Positions 54,871-64,000 of a stretch of DNA of 64,000 bases are shown piece by piece. The stretch covers positions 47,352 to 111,351 of the forward strand of contig JAGVSM010001678.1 in the NCBI GenBank assembly GCA_022494885.1, in the 5' to 3' direction. Position numbers and translations under genes: made by a program. The notes below the pieces were generated by a model that did no database searches, was not told the origin of the DNA, and saw nothing but the letters and a program-made list of their open reading frames with translations. The stretch comes from Micrasema longulum. Its lineage: Eukaryota > Arthropoda > Insecta > Trichoptera > Brachycentridae. Each line of letters opens with the position of its first letter. Position 1 is the stretch's first letter.

Positions 54871-55129
54871 TTGAAGATTATTTAGGTTATGTTCAATCAA
54901 TGTATTTTATATCATTAAAGCCAATCCTAAGCCTGCCGATCCGTTAAAAAAAATTAGAAAATATTAACCACTTTTTTAACTCACTAAACTGATATACGAG
55001 TAGGTAGTGGGTAGTGGGTACCTGCTCTCTAGTCTCTATCTGTTTGTACTATTATATTAATCCACCACTCTCCACTACTCTCCATCACTCTTAGTGTCTC
55101 CAGTACTTTTAGTGGTTTCTAACTTTTTT

Positions 55130-55525
55130 TTTTTTATTAATAAATTTAATAAAAGGTACATGTTTTTTTAAAATTCTATACATATCTACTTTTACAGATC
55201 TAGTAAATGTTATCACTGTAACTCTCCAAAAAGGGACTAACTCTTGTGCTTGGAGAGTGACTTACACTGTTGTAGTTGTTTATTGTTTATTATAAGAGTT
55301 TATATAATTTTTAATACGAGTACATGAGAAAAAAATGAAAACATAGGATATATAAAGAAAAAACATAAAACAATAATACATTCATAGATACTAATGAAAA
55401 TTGATTGTAGTTTTTACACGTGTTCAAAAAATTTCTCTAGATTTACTATAAATTTATTTATTGATATATTATTTTTGATAGTTTTTAGTTCATTGGGAAG
55501 ATTATAGTAATTTTTACACCTTTAT
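55130..55525 (-). pseudogene. LINE C-terminal fragment with 3' tail
   Basis: The minus strand reads CKNYYNLPNELKTIKNNISI, NKFIVNLEKFFEHV and a stop ('YN.LP..LK…F…L..F' ending), followed by an A/T-rich 3' UTR to a poly-T/TTAATAAAT end near 55130. Confidence 0.65.
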
Positions 55526-55529
55526 TATT

Positions 55530-56860
55530 TTTATTTTTTTTATTTATTAAGGAAAAACAACAGTTGTTATATAAGAATACAAAATATAAAAAATAATACA
55601 CACATCCAGTTAAAGTTTGTCACAAATATAATGAGAGAACATGTTACACAATAAAGAGAAAAATAATATATTATATAAGACATGAGGAAAAAAAGAGCTC
55701 TGAAAAAGATGAGGAAATAGAGTGGAGGAGTGGAAGAGAGGGATTTTCATAATATAGTTGACCAATTCAAAATTTTGATATAATAAAATAAACATAATCA
55801 AAGGAACATACACTTATTACACACTGACAAATGTTTTATTTTAGTGTTTCAAAAAGTTTTTTTTGAAGTCACAAAATTTTGTATTAAAAATGTCTAAATG
55901 GGGACAAAGTAAACTAAATTTGGAGCAGCTACGATAAATAAACGAGTTTTGAACATATTTTTTTTTGGGCAATAAATTATTTAAAAAATGAACTTGTGTT
56001 GACTTTACGGGACAATTGATTGAAATACACTCCAAGAGATATGGACTATCGATAAAATTGTTTAAAATTTTGAAAAGGAAAGACAGATCAGAAATGCTTC
56101 TATGTTTATTAAGGGAAGTTAAACTATGAAAGGAAGAAGAGTCTTCATACAAGTCAAAATATGTAAGAGAAATACGATCCAGAAGTTTAAGGAATCTATT
56201 CTGTATTCTATCTAGTTGTGATATATAAATTGTATATCGAGGATTCCAAACAACAGATGCAAACTCAAAATGGCTGCGAACGTATGCATTATATAAGATT
56301 TTGAGGGATGCGGTTGTTTTGAATGGTCGAGTGGTGCGTTTAATAAAGCCCAGATTTCTGTAAGCCCTATTTATAGACGTCTGAATATGGGAATCAAATA
56401 AGAGTTTTTCATCCATAATCACACCTAAATCTCTCAGCTCGTTTTTCCGGACAAGACAATTACCGTTAATTTCATAATTGAAAATAATTTTATTTATTTT
56501 TCTAGTGAACGAAATAACGAAACATTTATCAGTGTGTAAGAATAGCTGGTTATGGTAACAGTAATCCGCTAGTTTATTTAGGTCGTTTTGTAATTCCCAA
56601 CAATTATTTTCTAACTTAACTTTTAAAAATAATTTAGTGTCGTCAGCAAACATGGGAAAATTAGAATGTTTAATAAATTTGCCAATGTCATTTATGTAAA
56701 TTGAAAATAATAAAGGTCCGAAGTGGGATCCTTGAGGAACACCAGATGGAATGTAGATGCTATTTGAGTTAAACCCTAACACAGCTAATGTTTGACTTCT
56801 ATTTTTGATATATGATATAAGCCATCTGTACAAATCACCTTTGAAGACAAAACTATTTTG
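55530..56860 (-). pseudogene. LINE reverse transcriptase, best-preserved copy (330 codons open)
   Basis: Minus frame 56833-55841 is uninterrupted: LYRWLISYIKNRSQ at the start, SGVPQGSHFGPLLFSIYIND (residues ~30-49), MFADDTKLFL (Asp-Asp at ~64-65), LADYCYHNQLFLHTDKC, RDLGVIMDEKLLFDSHIQ, LGFIKRTTRPF, AYVRSHFEFASVVWNP, then the C-terminal thumb and tail. It reverse-transcribes element RNA in intact copies; here the endonuclease and the palm N-terminus are missing, a usual 5' truncation. The 3' end is a TTTATTTATTAAGG tail at ~55540. CR1/Jockey-like. Little damage, so a fairly young insertion. Confidence 0.9.
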
Positions 56861-57069
56861 ACCATGACTTGTGCGGAATTTAGGAATTTTAATATTATAT
56901 TGGTATCTGGGTGACTTGTTAATCTCAAATTCGTTAATTTTTTTATTTTATTATATATTTGTAGAATATAATTTATTTTATATGTGAGTGTCTGCTGTAT
57001 GAACCATAAATGTTTTAAATAGACTTTCCGTATTGAATGTTGAGGGTTTCTTTAGAATTACTTTAATAA

Positions 57070-57935
57070 TTTATTTTATTTTATTTTTTATTTTCTTTTA
57101 TTCAGGAAACATACAGTACAGTTACAAAGTTTGATATTTTACACGATTAGACTTAATTCTAATGGACCAGTGAAGTTTCCATATTGTAAAGCAATTATAT
57201 GTAAGGTTAATTATGAAAGTATAAAAAAGAGAAGGAAAAATTCATTAATCTTTGTACTATTTTAAAAGGGTTTTAATATATTGGCGTATGAACCACCCCA
57301 CCCTACAATACCATATTGTAACAAAGATTGTACAATTGAGTAATAAGCTATGTTTAAATTGTTGATTTTTAAAATATTCCTTAATCTAATAAATATGCAT
57401 AAATACATTTTCTAATTCGTTTAACTAGTTCACTAATATGGTCTTTCCATTTTAAGTTTTGGTCTATATATACACCGAGATATTTGATTTGATCTGTTGT
57501 GTCCTGAACATGTACGATCGTAGTTAGTTTTGTTTCAATTGCTTTGGTGAATAATTAATTTTACTACTGAATATAAATTTGTTTTGTTAATAAAAAATGG
57601 GTTAATTTTTGTCTTTTCCGTATTTAAAGATAATAAATTTTTGTCAACCCATAATTTCAAATTATTTATAACCTCATTAGTTACTAAATTTACTGAGTTC
57701 CAGTTAACTCCCTCAACTAAAACAACCGTATCATCGGCATATGATATTGTTTTTTAATTTAAATTTTGACAAAATATGTCATTGACATAGAGAATAAATA
57801 AAAGAGGACCTATCACCGTACCCTGAGGTATCCCAAAGTCTCCATTTTGGCCATATGTATATTTTATTTTTACCATTTGTGGTCGTTGGAATAGATAACT
57901 TGTTAGCCATACAATGGTTTTAACTTTCTACATAT
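57070..57935 (-). pseudogene. LINE reverse transcriptase fragment, YADD type
   Basis: The minus strand reads VWLTSYLFQRPQMVKIKYTY, GIPQGTVIGPLLFILYVND, (one stop) ISYADDTVVLVEG, NNLKLWVDKNLLSLNTEKT, and later NLNIAYYSIVQSLLQYGIVG, WGGSYANILKPF. A different LINE family from 55530 (YADD instead of FADD). It ends in a TTTATTTTATT tail near 57080. Confidence 0.8.
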
Positions 57936-58630
57936 ATGTATAGCGTATAGGCACATACTTTTATTATTTTTAATAAAATTATAATTGCAGTAGAAGCGAC
58001 CAGTCTGAAGATGCCCATTCGAGGGTGAAAGCGCTAATTGGTCGAATAAATCAGTTTAAGTATTTTTAATTGGTAACTATAACTATATGTAAATATAAGT
58101 ATTTACATACATTACAATGAATTCCTTCGAGAATTGTCAGTAAATAACTTAAATCAAAGTAGTAGAAGTATTTGCTATAAAGAAATAAAAATTAAAACTT
58201 ATACCCATAAAAAAATTATTCAACAAAACAATCGAATAGTATGTTATGCGTATCCATACTTCAATATCTTGTATCCACCGTCTTTTTAATTGTATAATTA
58301 AACAATCAATATGACTAAACAAAATTAAATTGATGAAAAAAAAGTTATTTAAAATCATTTTTGGCAAGAGTCCAGAGAACCAATAACTTTTAGAAAAACA
58401 CATAAACCCACGGGTTATATTTTAGTAAATTAGCTTAAAAAAAGAATCATCTTCAATTACTGTACGAGCATGTGTTAATTGTACAAATCAAAACATATTA
58501 CCGCATCAAAAATTAGCATTATACCCAAAAAACTTAAAACACGTCTAGCTCGCTTCACTGCCGGCAAAGACTGCGGTTTCTATGATAATCCGTTTTGAAT
58601 CATGGTGCTAATGTAGCATATTCTTAGAGA
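57935..58630. other. AT-rich interval, nothing recognised
   Basis: Contains a motif CGACCAGTCTGAAGATGCCC at 57999, reminiscent of the sequence before retroelement ends, but no gene. Confidence 0.3.
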
Positions 58631-58985
58631 AATCCGTTTTTTTCTAGAAGACAATAGGAAATACTCCTTTTATTTACATTTTTAAAGTGATAAAGGTCTA
58701 TGAAATACGGCCAGTAAAAAAAAAAATGATAATTAGTAGTAGCAAATTTTTTAAATTTAATTTGTAATTTTGAATTCCCGCAAAAACGGTGATTCGGACG
58801 TATTTTTATTGAATATCTTTTTTTACATTTCTGTATAAAAACATTGCTTTACAATATCCATATTGGTTTTGAAAATACAATTAATTATTCTAAATCCATT
58901 TAATATATTTTTATCGGTATTCGTAGTATGTGATATTTCCCTATCGTCTCATTCATGGGCACTCCCCTATCTTAAAAAACAAAAA
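58630..58985 (-). mobile_element. 'AGGGGAG' TIR repeat family, minus copy
   Basis: The minus strand starts AAGATAGGGGAGTGCCCATG, passes ACGAATACCGAT and CACCGTTTTTGCGGGAATTC, and ends AAAAGGAGTATTTCCTATTG. Inverted relative to 48680-49110. Confidence 0.55.
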
Positions 58986-59279
58986 AGAATTATTTGAGAA
59001 ATAAAAAAAAATCCTACATCAGTCGCTTCACGGTATGTCGAAACTATTGATAGTGAGAAATCAAGTATTTAAATAACTAGAAAAGCATGTATGGACTTCG
59101 TTACCTACTCGCTCGTCCGATATTTTCCTTCCGTGCATACATTGCATACATATTAACTAGTGCGTAAGTACCGATCTTCGTAACACTTGTACGAAATTGT
59201 AAATTGATATAAATCTATCTAATTTCTGAATAAATGTTTCAACGTTGATAATCTAATAGGTCATATTTGCGTATTGAGA

Positions 59280-59700
59280 TAGGTAGGGACAAAACAATAA
59301 AGGCATTGTCAAAGGGAGCCCAATGGAAACATCAGTGAATAAGTGATGAGATTTTTATGACAATATTTTAGCGGGAGGAGCGAAGGGAGTGGAGTGATCT
59401 GGTTTCCTGCAGATCACATTTAAGGACAAGGGCCCTTTAGGAATCAATCTGACATCAAAGGATCCCCTGCATAACTAATGAACCGGTGCACCCTCGCGAG
59501 TTGTATGGACTAGTGCCGCGGAGGATAAACACACGGAGTGCGGAGCTGGGAATATCCGCCGTCGCTGCCGGTCGTATTCTTTACTACCTTCGCGGGTCAC
59601 CGGGCGCCGGATGCCGAATACGGTGGATACCGGGTGGGCGGGTGCGCGGGTGGGCACACTGAGTAGTGGAGAGTAGAGAGTAGAGAGTAGAGAGTAGGGA
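59280..59700. promoter_or_regulatory. GC-rich island 10
   Basis: Balanced to GC-rich, repeat-poor until a 7-bp tandem (AGAGTAG x4, 59664-59696). Frames on both strands have no family resemblance. Candidate regulatory or 5' exon sequence. Confidence 0.25.
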
Positions 59701-59739
59701 CCGACCGGCGGAGTGCCGCATTACCTATCACCAGACATC

Positions 59740-59740
<1 letters not shown>

Positions 59741-59806
<66 letters not shown>

Positions 59807-59823
59807 GGCAGACAGGCAGACAG
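59741..59823. repeat. (CAGA)n microsatellite, ~20 units
   Basis: An uninterrupted CAGA tetranucleotide tract with CAGG variants at its right end. Confidence 0.97.
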
Positions 59824-60405
59824 GAAGTCAATCACTACTCGATTTCATTATTAAGGATTATTACCGTTACTGTTAAATTGACTAAAAAACACTCGAAAGA
59901 ATATTAATTTTACATACCTACCTGCAATAATGTATGGTGGATTTTTTTTAATGTTTCATTCATTAAATTTTACGATACGCCCTAGGAGCATATACAAAAT
60001 AATACAGGTAATTACAAACATAGAAATAAATTTAAAAAAGAGTATTATTAATATTAAAAGCATTAACTTTGTGGTCAAACATTTTAATAATGTTTTTGAT
60101 TATTATTATTATTATGGATAACTTATATAGTAGCATTTTTGTAATATTATACCTCAAGGGCGCTTTGCAAAGTGATTTTATAAAGAAATACATTTATTTT
60201 TAACTTTTTGAATTTGTAATTTAAGCAAAACAATTTACTATGTTATCACATGCTACAGAATTATTCAAATAGTTTCAAGAACAAGTGGGTTTTTTGTATA
60301 TTTGTATATAACCACTTACCGACTTTCCACGTCTACCGGTTTCGAGACGTCAAACAACCTTTCAATATAGCCCATTATCCGATGTTCCATTGTAATGGTC
60401 ACCCT

Positions 60406-61510
60406 GTAGGGGAAGGGTGTACAAAATGACATAGGCGGGTAAAATGACATAGTAATCATATCACAGAAACCAAACTCTTGGTCATGTTTGAACCTGCACA
60501 AGAATGAGCACTGGTACGACACATAAATACTCAACAATATTTCGTACGCTTATGGCGACCGCCCGAGGAGGACGTGTTGCGGGTTACTTTGTAAAATAAA
60601 ACAATATTTTTGTTGCTCGGACACCGAAGGTATTATTGTTATTTTATTTGTATTATTCTACAACACAAACTGAAAGGATATGTTGTGTCATTGTAATTCT
60701 TCATGAAAAACAACAATTTTGTTAACATTTACAAAGTGCAATGTGATATTTTTAAATGTTTTTAAAACTCACGTGGTGAGGCAAAATGACATATGTACCG
60801 GTAGGATAAAATGACATACTATGTCATTTTTCCCCTATTAATACTTTTTTTTCTTTAGAAGAATAATAATGCTTCGCAATTATGTGCGTAAAACATGACA
60901 TTTGAATACAACTCCAAATATATCAAAGGCAAAAGCTAAAGGTTCAAAAAAACATATCCTGGAAAAGTGTAAACAAGGTTTATGTAAAAAAAAGTATTGT
61001 TGATTCAGACACTGAAGACCTTATATTTATAGACGATGAAGATAACTGCTCATGCATTTATTGTAATGAGTTATATTCGAGATCAAAACCAAGTGAAACA
61101 TGGTTAAAATGCATGAAGTGTGTAAACTGGGCTCATTCAGAATGTGCTGGTTTAAATAAAAAAAACCAAGATTTTTGTTTGTGAAGTGTGCATTTAATAT
61201 TTTGATTCTTTAATATTCTTTAAAAAACTTATCAATTCTGATTTTAAAAAGTGTTAAATAATCATCCCATCCAAGTGTATACCGTATGTCATTTTGTACA
61301 CCCGGTGGGGCAAAACGGTTTTTTGCAGTTTGTTTTTATTTTTGTATTTTTATTTGATAGATTTGTTTTTTTTTCCTACAACAACAGTGCTAACATGTTA
61401 AAAAATAGTGTACATTTTGAACCAAAGAGATTTTTGACTAAATATGTTACCAATTGATTTTTTTTCATGTTACAAACAAATCTATGTCATTTTGTACACC
61501 CTTCCCCTAC
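60406..61510 (+). mobile_element. 1.1-kb TIR DNA transposon with Cys/His zinc-finger remnant
   Basis: Perfect 28-bp inverted ends begin GTAGGGGAAGGGTGTACAAA (60406-60433 and 61483-61510). Sub-terminal AAAATGACATA words repeat at 60423, 60441, 60784 and 60809, and inverted near 60818 and 61286. Internally, 60999-61184 is open: DSDTEDLIFIDDEDN, then CSCIYCNELYSRSKPSETWL, KCMKCVNWAHSEC. That is a Cys-x2-Cys … Trp-x2-Cys-x2-Cys-x3-Ala-His-x2-Cys finger; a one-base shift after the stop gives a final CEVC pair. Such fingers occur at the C-terminus of some Tigger/pogo-like DDE transposases. The catalytic domain itself is absent. Confidence 0.75.
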
Positions 61511-61635
61511 CTATTAACCTCATGTCCTTCCATTCATCTCCTCACTCTTTTTTAAAGTATTTCTCCTACAACAAAAAATATTTTTATCACCTAATCAGTA
61601 CATGTTTGTCCTAATCAGTGGATGTGATTAGTAAA

Positions 61636-61683
61636 ATGCACGTCGCGTTGGTTTTGTATATTTGTGCAACAGCTTTGGTGAAG
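61636..61683 (+). other. Possible signal-peptide exon
   Basis: ATG followed by 15 codons giving MHVALVLYICATALVK, then AAG|gtgtat, a donor-like site. It looks like a secretory leader in a first exon, but no downstream exon was found, so this is only a candidate. Confidence 0.12.
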
Positions 61684-61749
61684 GTGTATAGTGGGTTTTG
61701 CATGTTGGTTTAGTTGGTATACTGACGGAGAGACGGATACGTCGGTGAG

Positions 61750-62439
61750 TGGTTATATACAAATATTTAATTAAAAATATAGACTTGTAGAAACCAAAAA
61801 AACGAATGCTGCATTACCAAATTACAAGTAAAACCTAGCGTAATAAAAAAGAAAAATATATAGAAATCATGTAACATCGACGGTTAGGTATAAAAAATGC
61901 ATTAAAAAAAACAGTAGGTATTTAAAGTAAATGAGGAAAATGTTTGAAATAAAACAGCAAATAGTAAATATTTATTGAAAAATATTAACAAATTATTATT
62001 TAAAATAAAAAATAAATTACAGTGACAATAAGGTAATAATATACTATATGGTACCTACACATATTTAAAATATTTGAAAAAATTCATTCTGAAAGAGTGT
62101 AATTTTTTTTTGTATTTTCATCGTTCGGGGATTAGTCGCTATTTGGCGACGCGACGCACAGTGGACGAAATTCAGAAAAAAACACGAATTAATTGTTTTT
62201 TTATCAAGCATGAAAAGAAAACATATTTCGGTCTTTCGTAAATATTTAATATTGCTTAATGAGTAGTTTTAGGCTTAAATTACTAATCTACTCTTACTTA
62301 AGAATTGACAAATTTCTAGGAATTCATGTAAATCATATTATTTTTAATTGACATATTATAATGTTCATCTATATACACAAAAACATGAGCAACAAGTGGG
62401 ATAGTACATATTTTAAAAGAAAAATGGTAGAAAACTTAA
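61750..62439. other. AT-rich interval, nothing recognised
   Basis: No gene. CGACGCGACGCACAGTGG at 62148 is a GC spike that may mark the end of the element described next. Confidence 0.3.
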
Positions 62440-62594
62440 ATGTTAAAAGCATCTTCGTTGTCACCAGAGTCTTTACTAAAATTTTCAGTGTTATTGGACG
62501 GAATTCTTAGTAGACTTAAAACATCAGCAGGTAATAAAGAACTTTTTTTTAGGAAGTGGTCGAATAGAAGAAATTACTGGGTCTGATGAGACTA
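62440..62594 (-). pseudogene. C-terminal piece of the split transposon-type protein
   Basis: The minus strand reads SDPVISSIRPLPKKKV, then after a frameshift LPADVLSLLRIPSNNTENFS, KDSGDNEDAF. It joins logically to the part upstream of 63190, from which the LINE at 62597-63190 separates it. Confidence 0.55.
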
Positions 62595-62596
62595 AA

Positions 62597-63190
62597 TTTT
62601 TTATTTATTTATTAATTACATTATACATACATTTGTTAAGGACAGAGACACAGTTTACAGCGACACAATCAGGAACGACCCATGTCTGTGAACTTGCTCC
62701 GACTCGCTAGAAAATCCGTGTTGAGTCGGGGCACTTGTAATGCATTTACATAAACATTAAGTTTATACACATCATTGATACTTTATACATTATTACATTT
62801 TACATTTATAAATACATATTAATCATTTACCAGTTAGTCCACATTTGATCGCAGAAATCCATTCCCGTTCGAGCAAACCAGTTACTCAAACCAGATTTGA
62901 ATTTCCAAAATGACTCAGATTCCTTTGTTACCTGATCTAGTAAATTAAAAATTCTTGGACCTACCACAGAAAAATGTCTCTTAGCCAAAGTTGTTTTACT
63001 TTTTGGTACGTAGTAATTTACTTTAGAGGAATATCTTGTTATTATTTCCTGTTGTGTTCTTTGTTTACTACTTGTGGTCCAAAAGTTGATCAGACATAAC
63101 TTATAGTAGATTTGTCTAATTGAAAGGACTTTGGCTTCTTTAAACAATAAATCCGGTGAAACGGTAGGAGGATATTTAAATATTTTTTTT
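62597..63190 (-). pseudogene. LINE C-terminal fragment, nested insertion
   Basis: The frame 63147-62827 reads YYVPKSKTTLAKRHFSVVGP, RIFNLLDQVTKESESFWKFK, SGLSNWF ('T...R.F.V.GP..WN.LP…F…L..W'). The 3' end is a TTTATTTATTAATTAC tail at 62600. It lies inside the element described in the neighbouring entries. Confidence 0.7.
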
Positions 63191-64000
63191 AGTATGGTTG
63201 TTTAATTGTTTAATATATCTTGATGGTGCTTGTTCTGGAAGCTTTTCGGCTATGTTGTTCCCGGTAGTATTTTGTTTATTTGTATCTCGATTCTTGTACA
63301 TCTTCACTTAATTGTCGTATTTGAAAAAAATGCATCACTAATGCACCGTGTATAAGAATTTTTAAAACGCTTGTCGGCATGGGGTACCAATCATATAGAC
63401 GTACATAAAGTCTGGTAGTGTCTAAAGCATACTGTTCGAAACTATTTTCGTCGACGTCATATCCACTGGAGATTACTTTTAAAATTACTGAAAATCGCCA
63501 TACTAGATCAGCATCGATACTTGTTGTTTCTAAAGACAGAATGCGACTTACAAAAAATCGACGGCCAGTGTTGCCATCGTTGGTACTACCGAAGCCCTGC
63601 TTTGGCCTATCTACCAGTTACCCAGTTTTTTCTCGAAACTCGATAATAATGTTTATCTTTCTTAATGCAATTTTTGTTTATTTTCTGGTCTACAGACTTG
63701 CCATGATTTAATTTCCAGGCGGTATGAAATGTGTAATAGATTTTCAAAAAAGCTTGACGTATCCTTGATACTTGACGGTAAAATGTTATTTGTTGAACGA
63801 GTTCTGCAGCATCACTTTTTCCCACGCTCCGAAAACTCATTTCTGTTGCTCACTGGAGTTTATCAGGACTGCGAGTCTGAAGCAGATCTTGCACTTTTTT
63901 CTGCCTTGATCTAAAGTCCCTTTCTATAAACACTTTTACTGGTCTACCCAAATATTTAGAGAATACTATTTTTCCTTGCAACCACTCCAAAATATGTTTT
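63191..64000 (-). pseudogene. Broken repetitive transposon-type protein (unnamed family), runs off the window
   Basis: The minus frame 63617-63279 (113 codons, one stop upstream in the same frame after EFREKTG) reads LVDRPKQGFGSTNDGNTGRR, DADLVWRFSVILKVISSGYD, FEQYALDTTRLYVRLYDWYP, MPTSVLKILIHGALV and QLSEDVQES, then past a stop YREQHSRKASR. I recall this sequence type ('GF.NTNDGNTARRFF … W.PM.P..HKILIHG … E…R') from high-copy, unnamed proteins in arthropod and cnidarian genomes, which suggests a DNA-transposon-encoded protein. No function can be assigned from sequence. Frameshifts and stops throughout; upstream parts to 64000 are less certain. Confidence 0.55.

Noticed and set aside
59713..59907. 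Open frame with repeated Asp-Arg-Gln-Thr
   Set aside because: Translation of the (CAGA)n microsatellite.
62580..62600. Hammerhead ribozyme core (CTGATGAG at 62581)
   Set aside because: No matching GAAA box and stems at the required distance.
1..64000. CRISPR arrays, operons, bacterial promoters or phage attachment sites
   Set aside because: The sequence is eukaryotic; the only short regular repeats are tandem duplications and microsatellites without spacers.

Overview
The window looks like an AT-rich animal nuclear genome segment, most likely from an insect. The reasons are two intron-bearing conserved genes with GT-AG splice sites, tRNA-derived SINEs, many decayed non-LTR (LINE) reverse transcriptases, Tc1/pogo/hAT-like DNA transposon remains, and large gene-poor stretches. 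I cannot fix the insect order from sequence alone. Nothing prokaryotic (operons, CRISPR, ribosome binding sites) is present.

Two real genes can be supported. (1) On the minus strand, 14587 to 5554, a complete seven-exon gene encodes a 349-residue Luc7-like splicing factor, closest to LUC7L3/CROP. All reading phases join across its six introns. (2) On the plus strand, 20550 to 23547, three exons encode the first ~148 residues of a phosphatidylethanolamine-binding protein (PEBP). Its last exon was not found and probably lies downstream or outside the window. The two genes are head to head, about 6 kb apart.

Everything else is mobile-element debris and unassigned non-coding DNA. The Luc7 introns hold a TA-flanked pogo-like element (6628-7831) with a nested short repeat, a decayed Tc1 transposase (8089-9180), a 409-bp MITE (9620-10028), a SINE and a LINE 3' end. 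The 14.6-20.4 kb interval holds a SINE, a ~220-bp fold-back, a small TIR element and LINE pieces. From 22 kb onward LINE fragments occur on both strands, mostly minus. Three tRNA-related SINE families and an unassigned ~200-bp dispersed repeat (called R190 here) recur through the window. From about 30 to 60 kb there are GC-richer, repeat-poor islands (30.2, 31, 33.5, 37.2, 44.3-45, 47, 52.5, 59.5 kb) in an otherwise AT-rich landscape. These could be regulatory elements, promoters or 5' exons of a neighbouring large gene, but no protein could be read from them.

The right end holds the most interesting mobile DNA. One is a 1.1-kb element with perfect 28-bp terminal inverted repeats and a remnant of a cysteine/histidine zinc-finger tail (60406-61510). 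The other is a broken, repetitive transposon-type protein on the minus strand (62440-64000) that has itself been split by a LINE insertion. I found no convincing new functional system; the novelty here lies in mobile-element families and their nesting.
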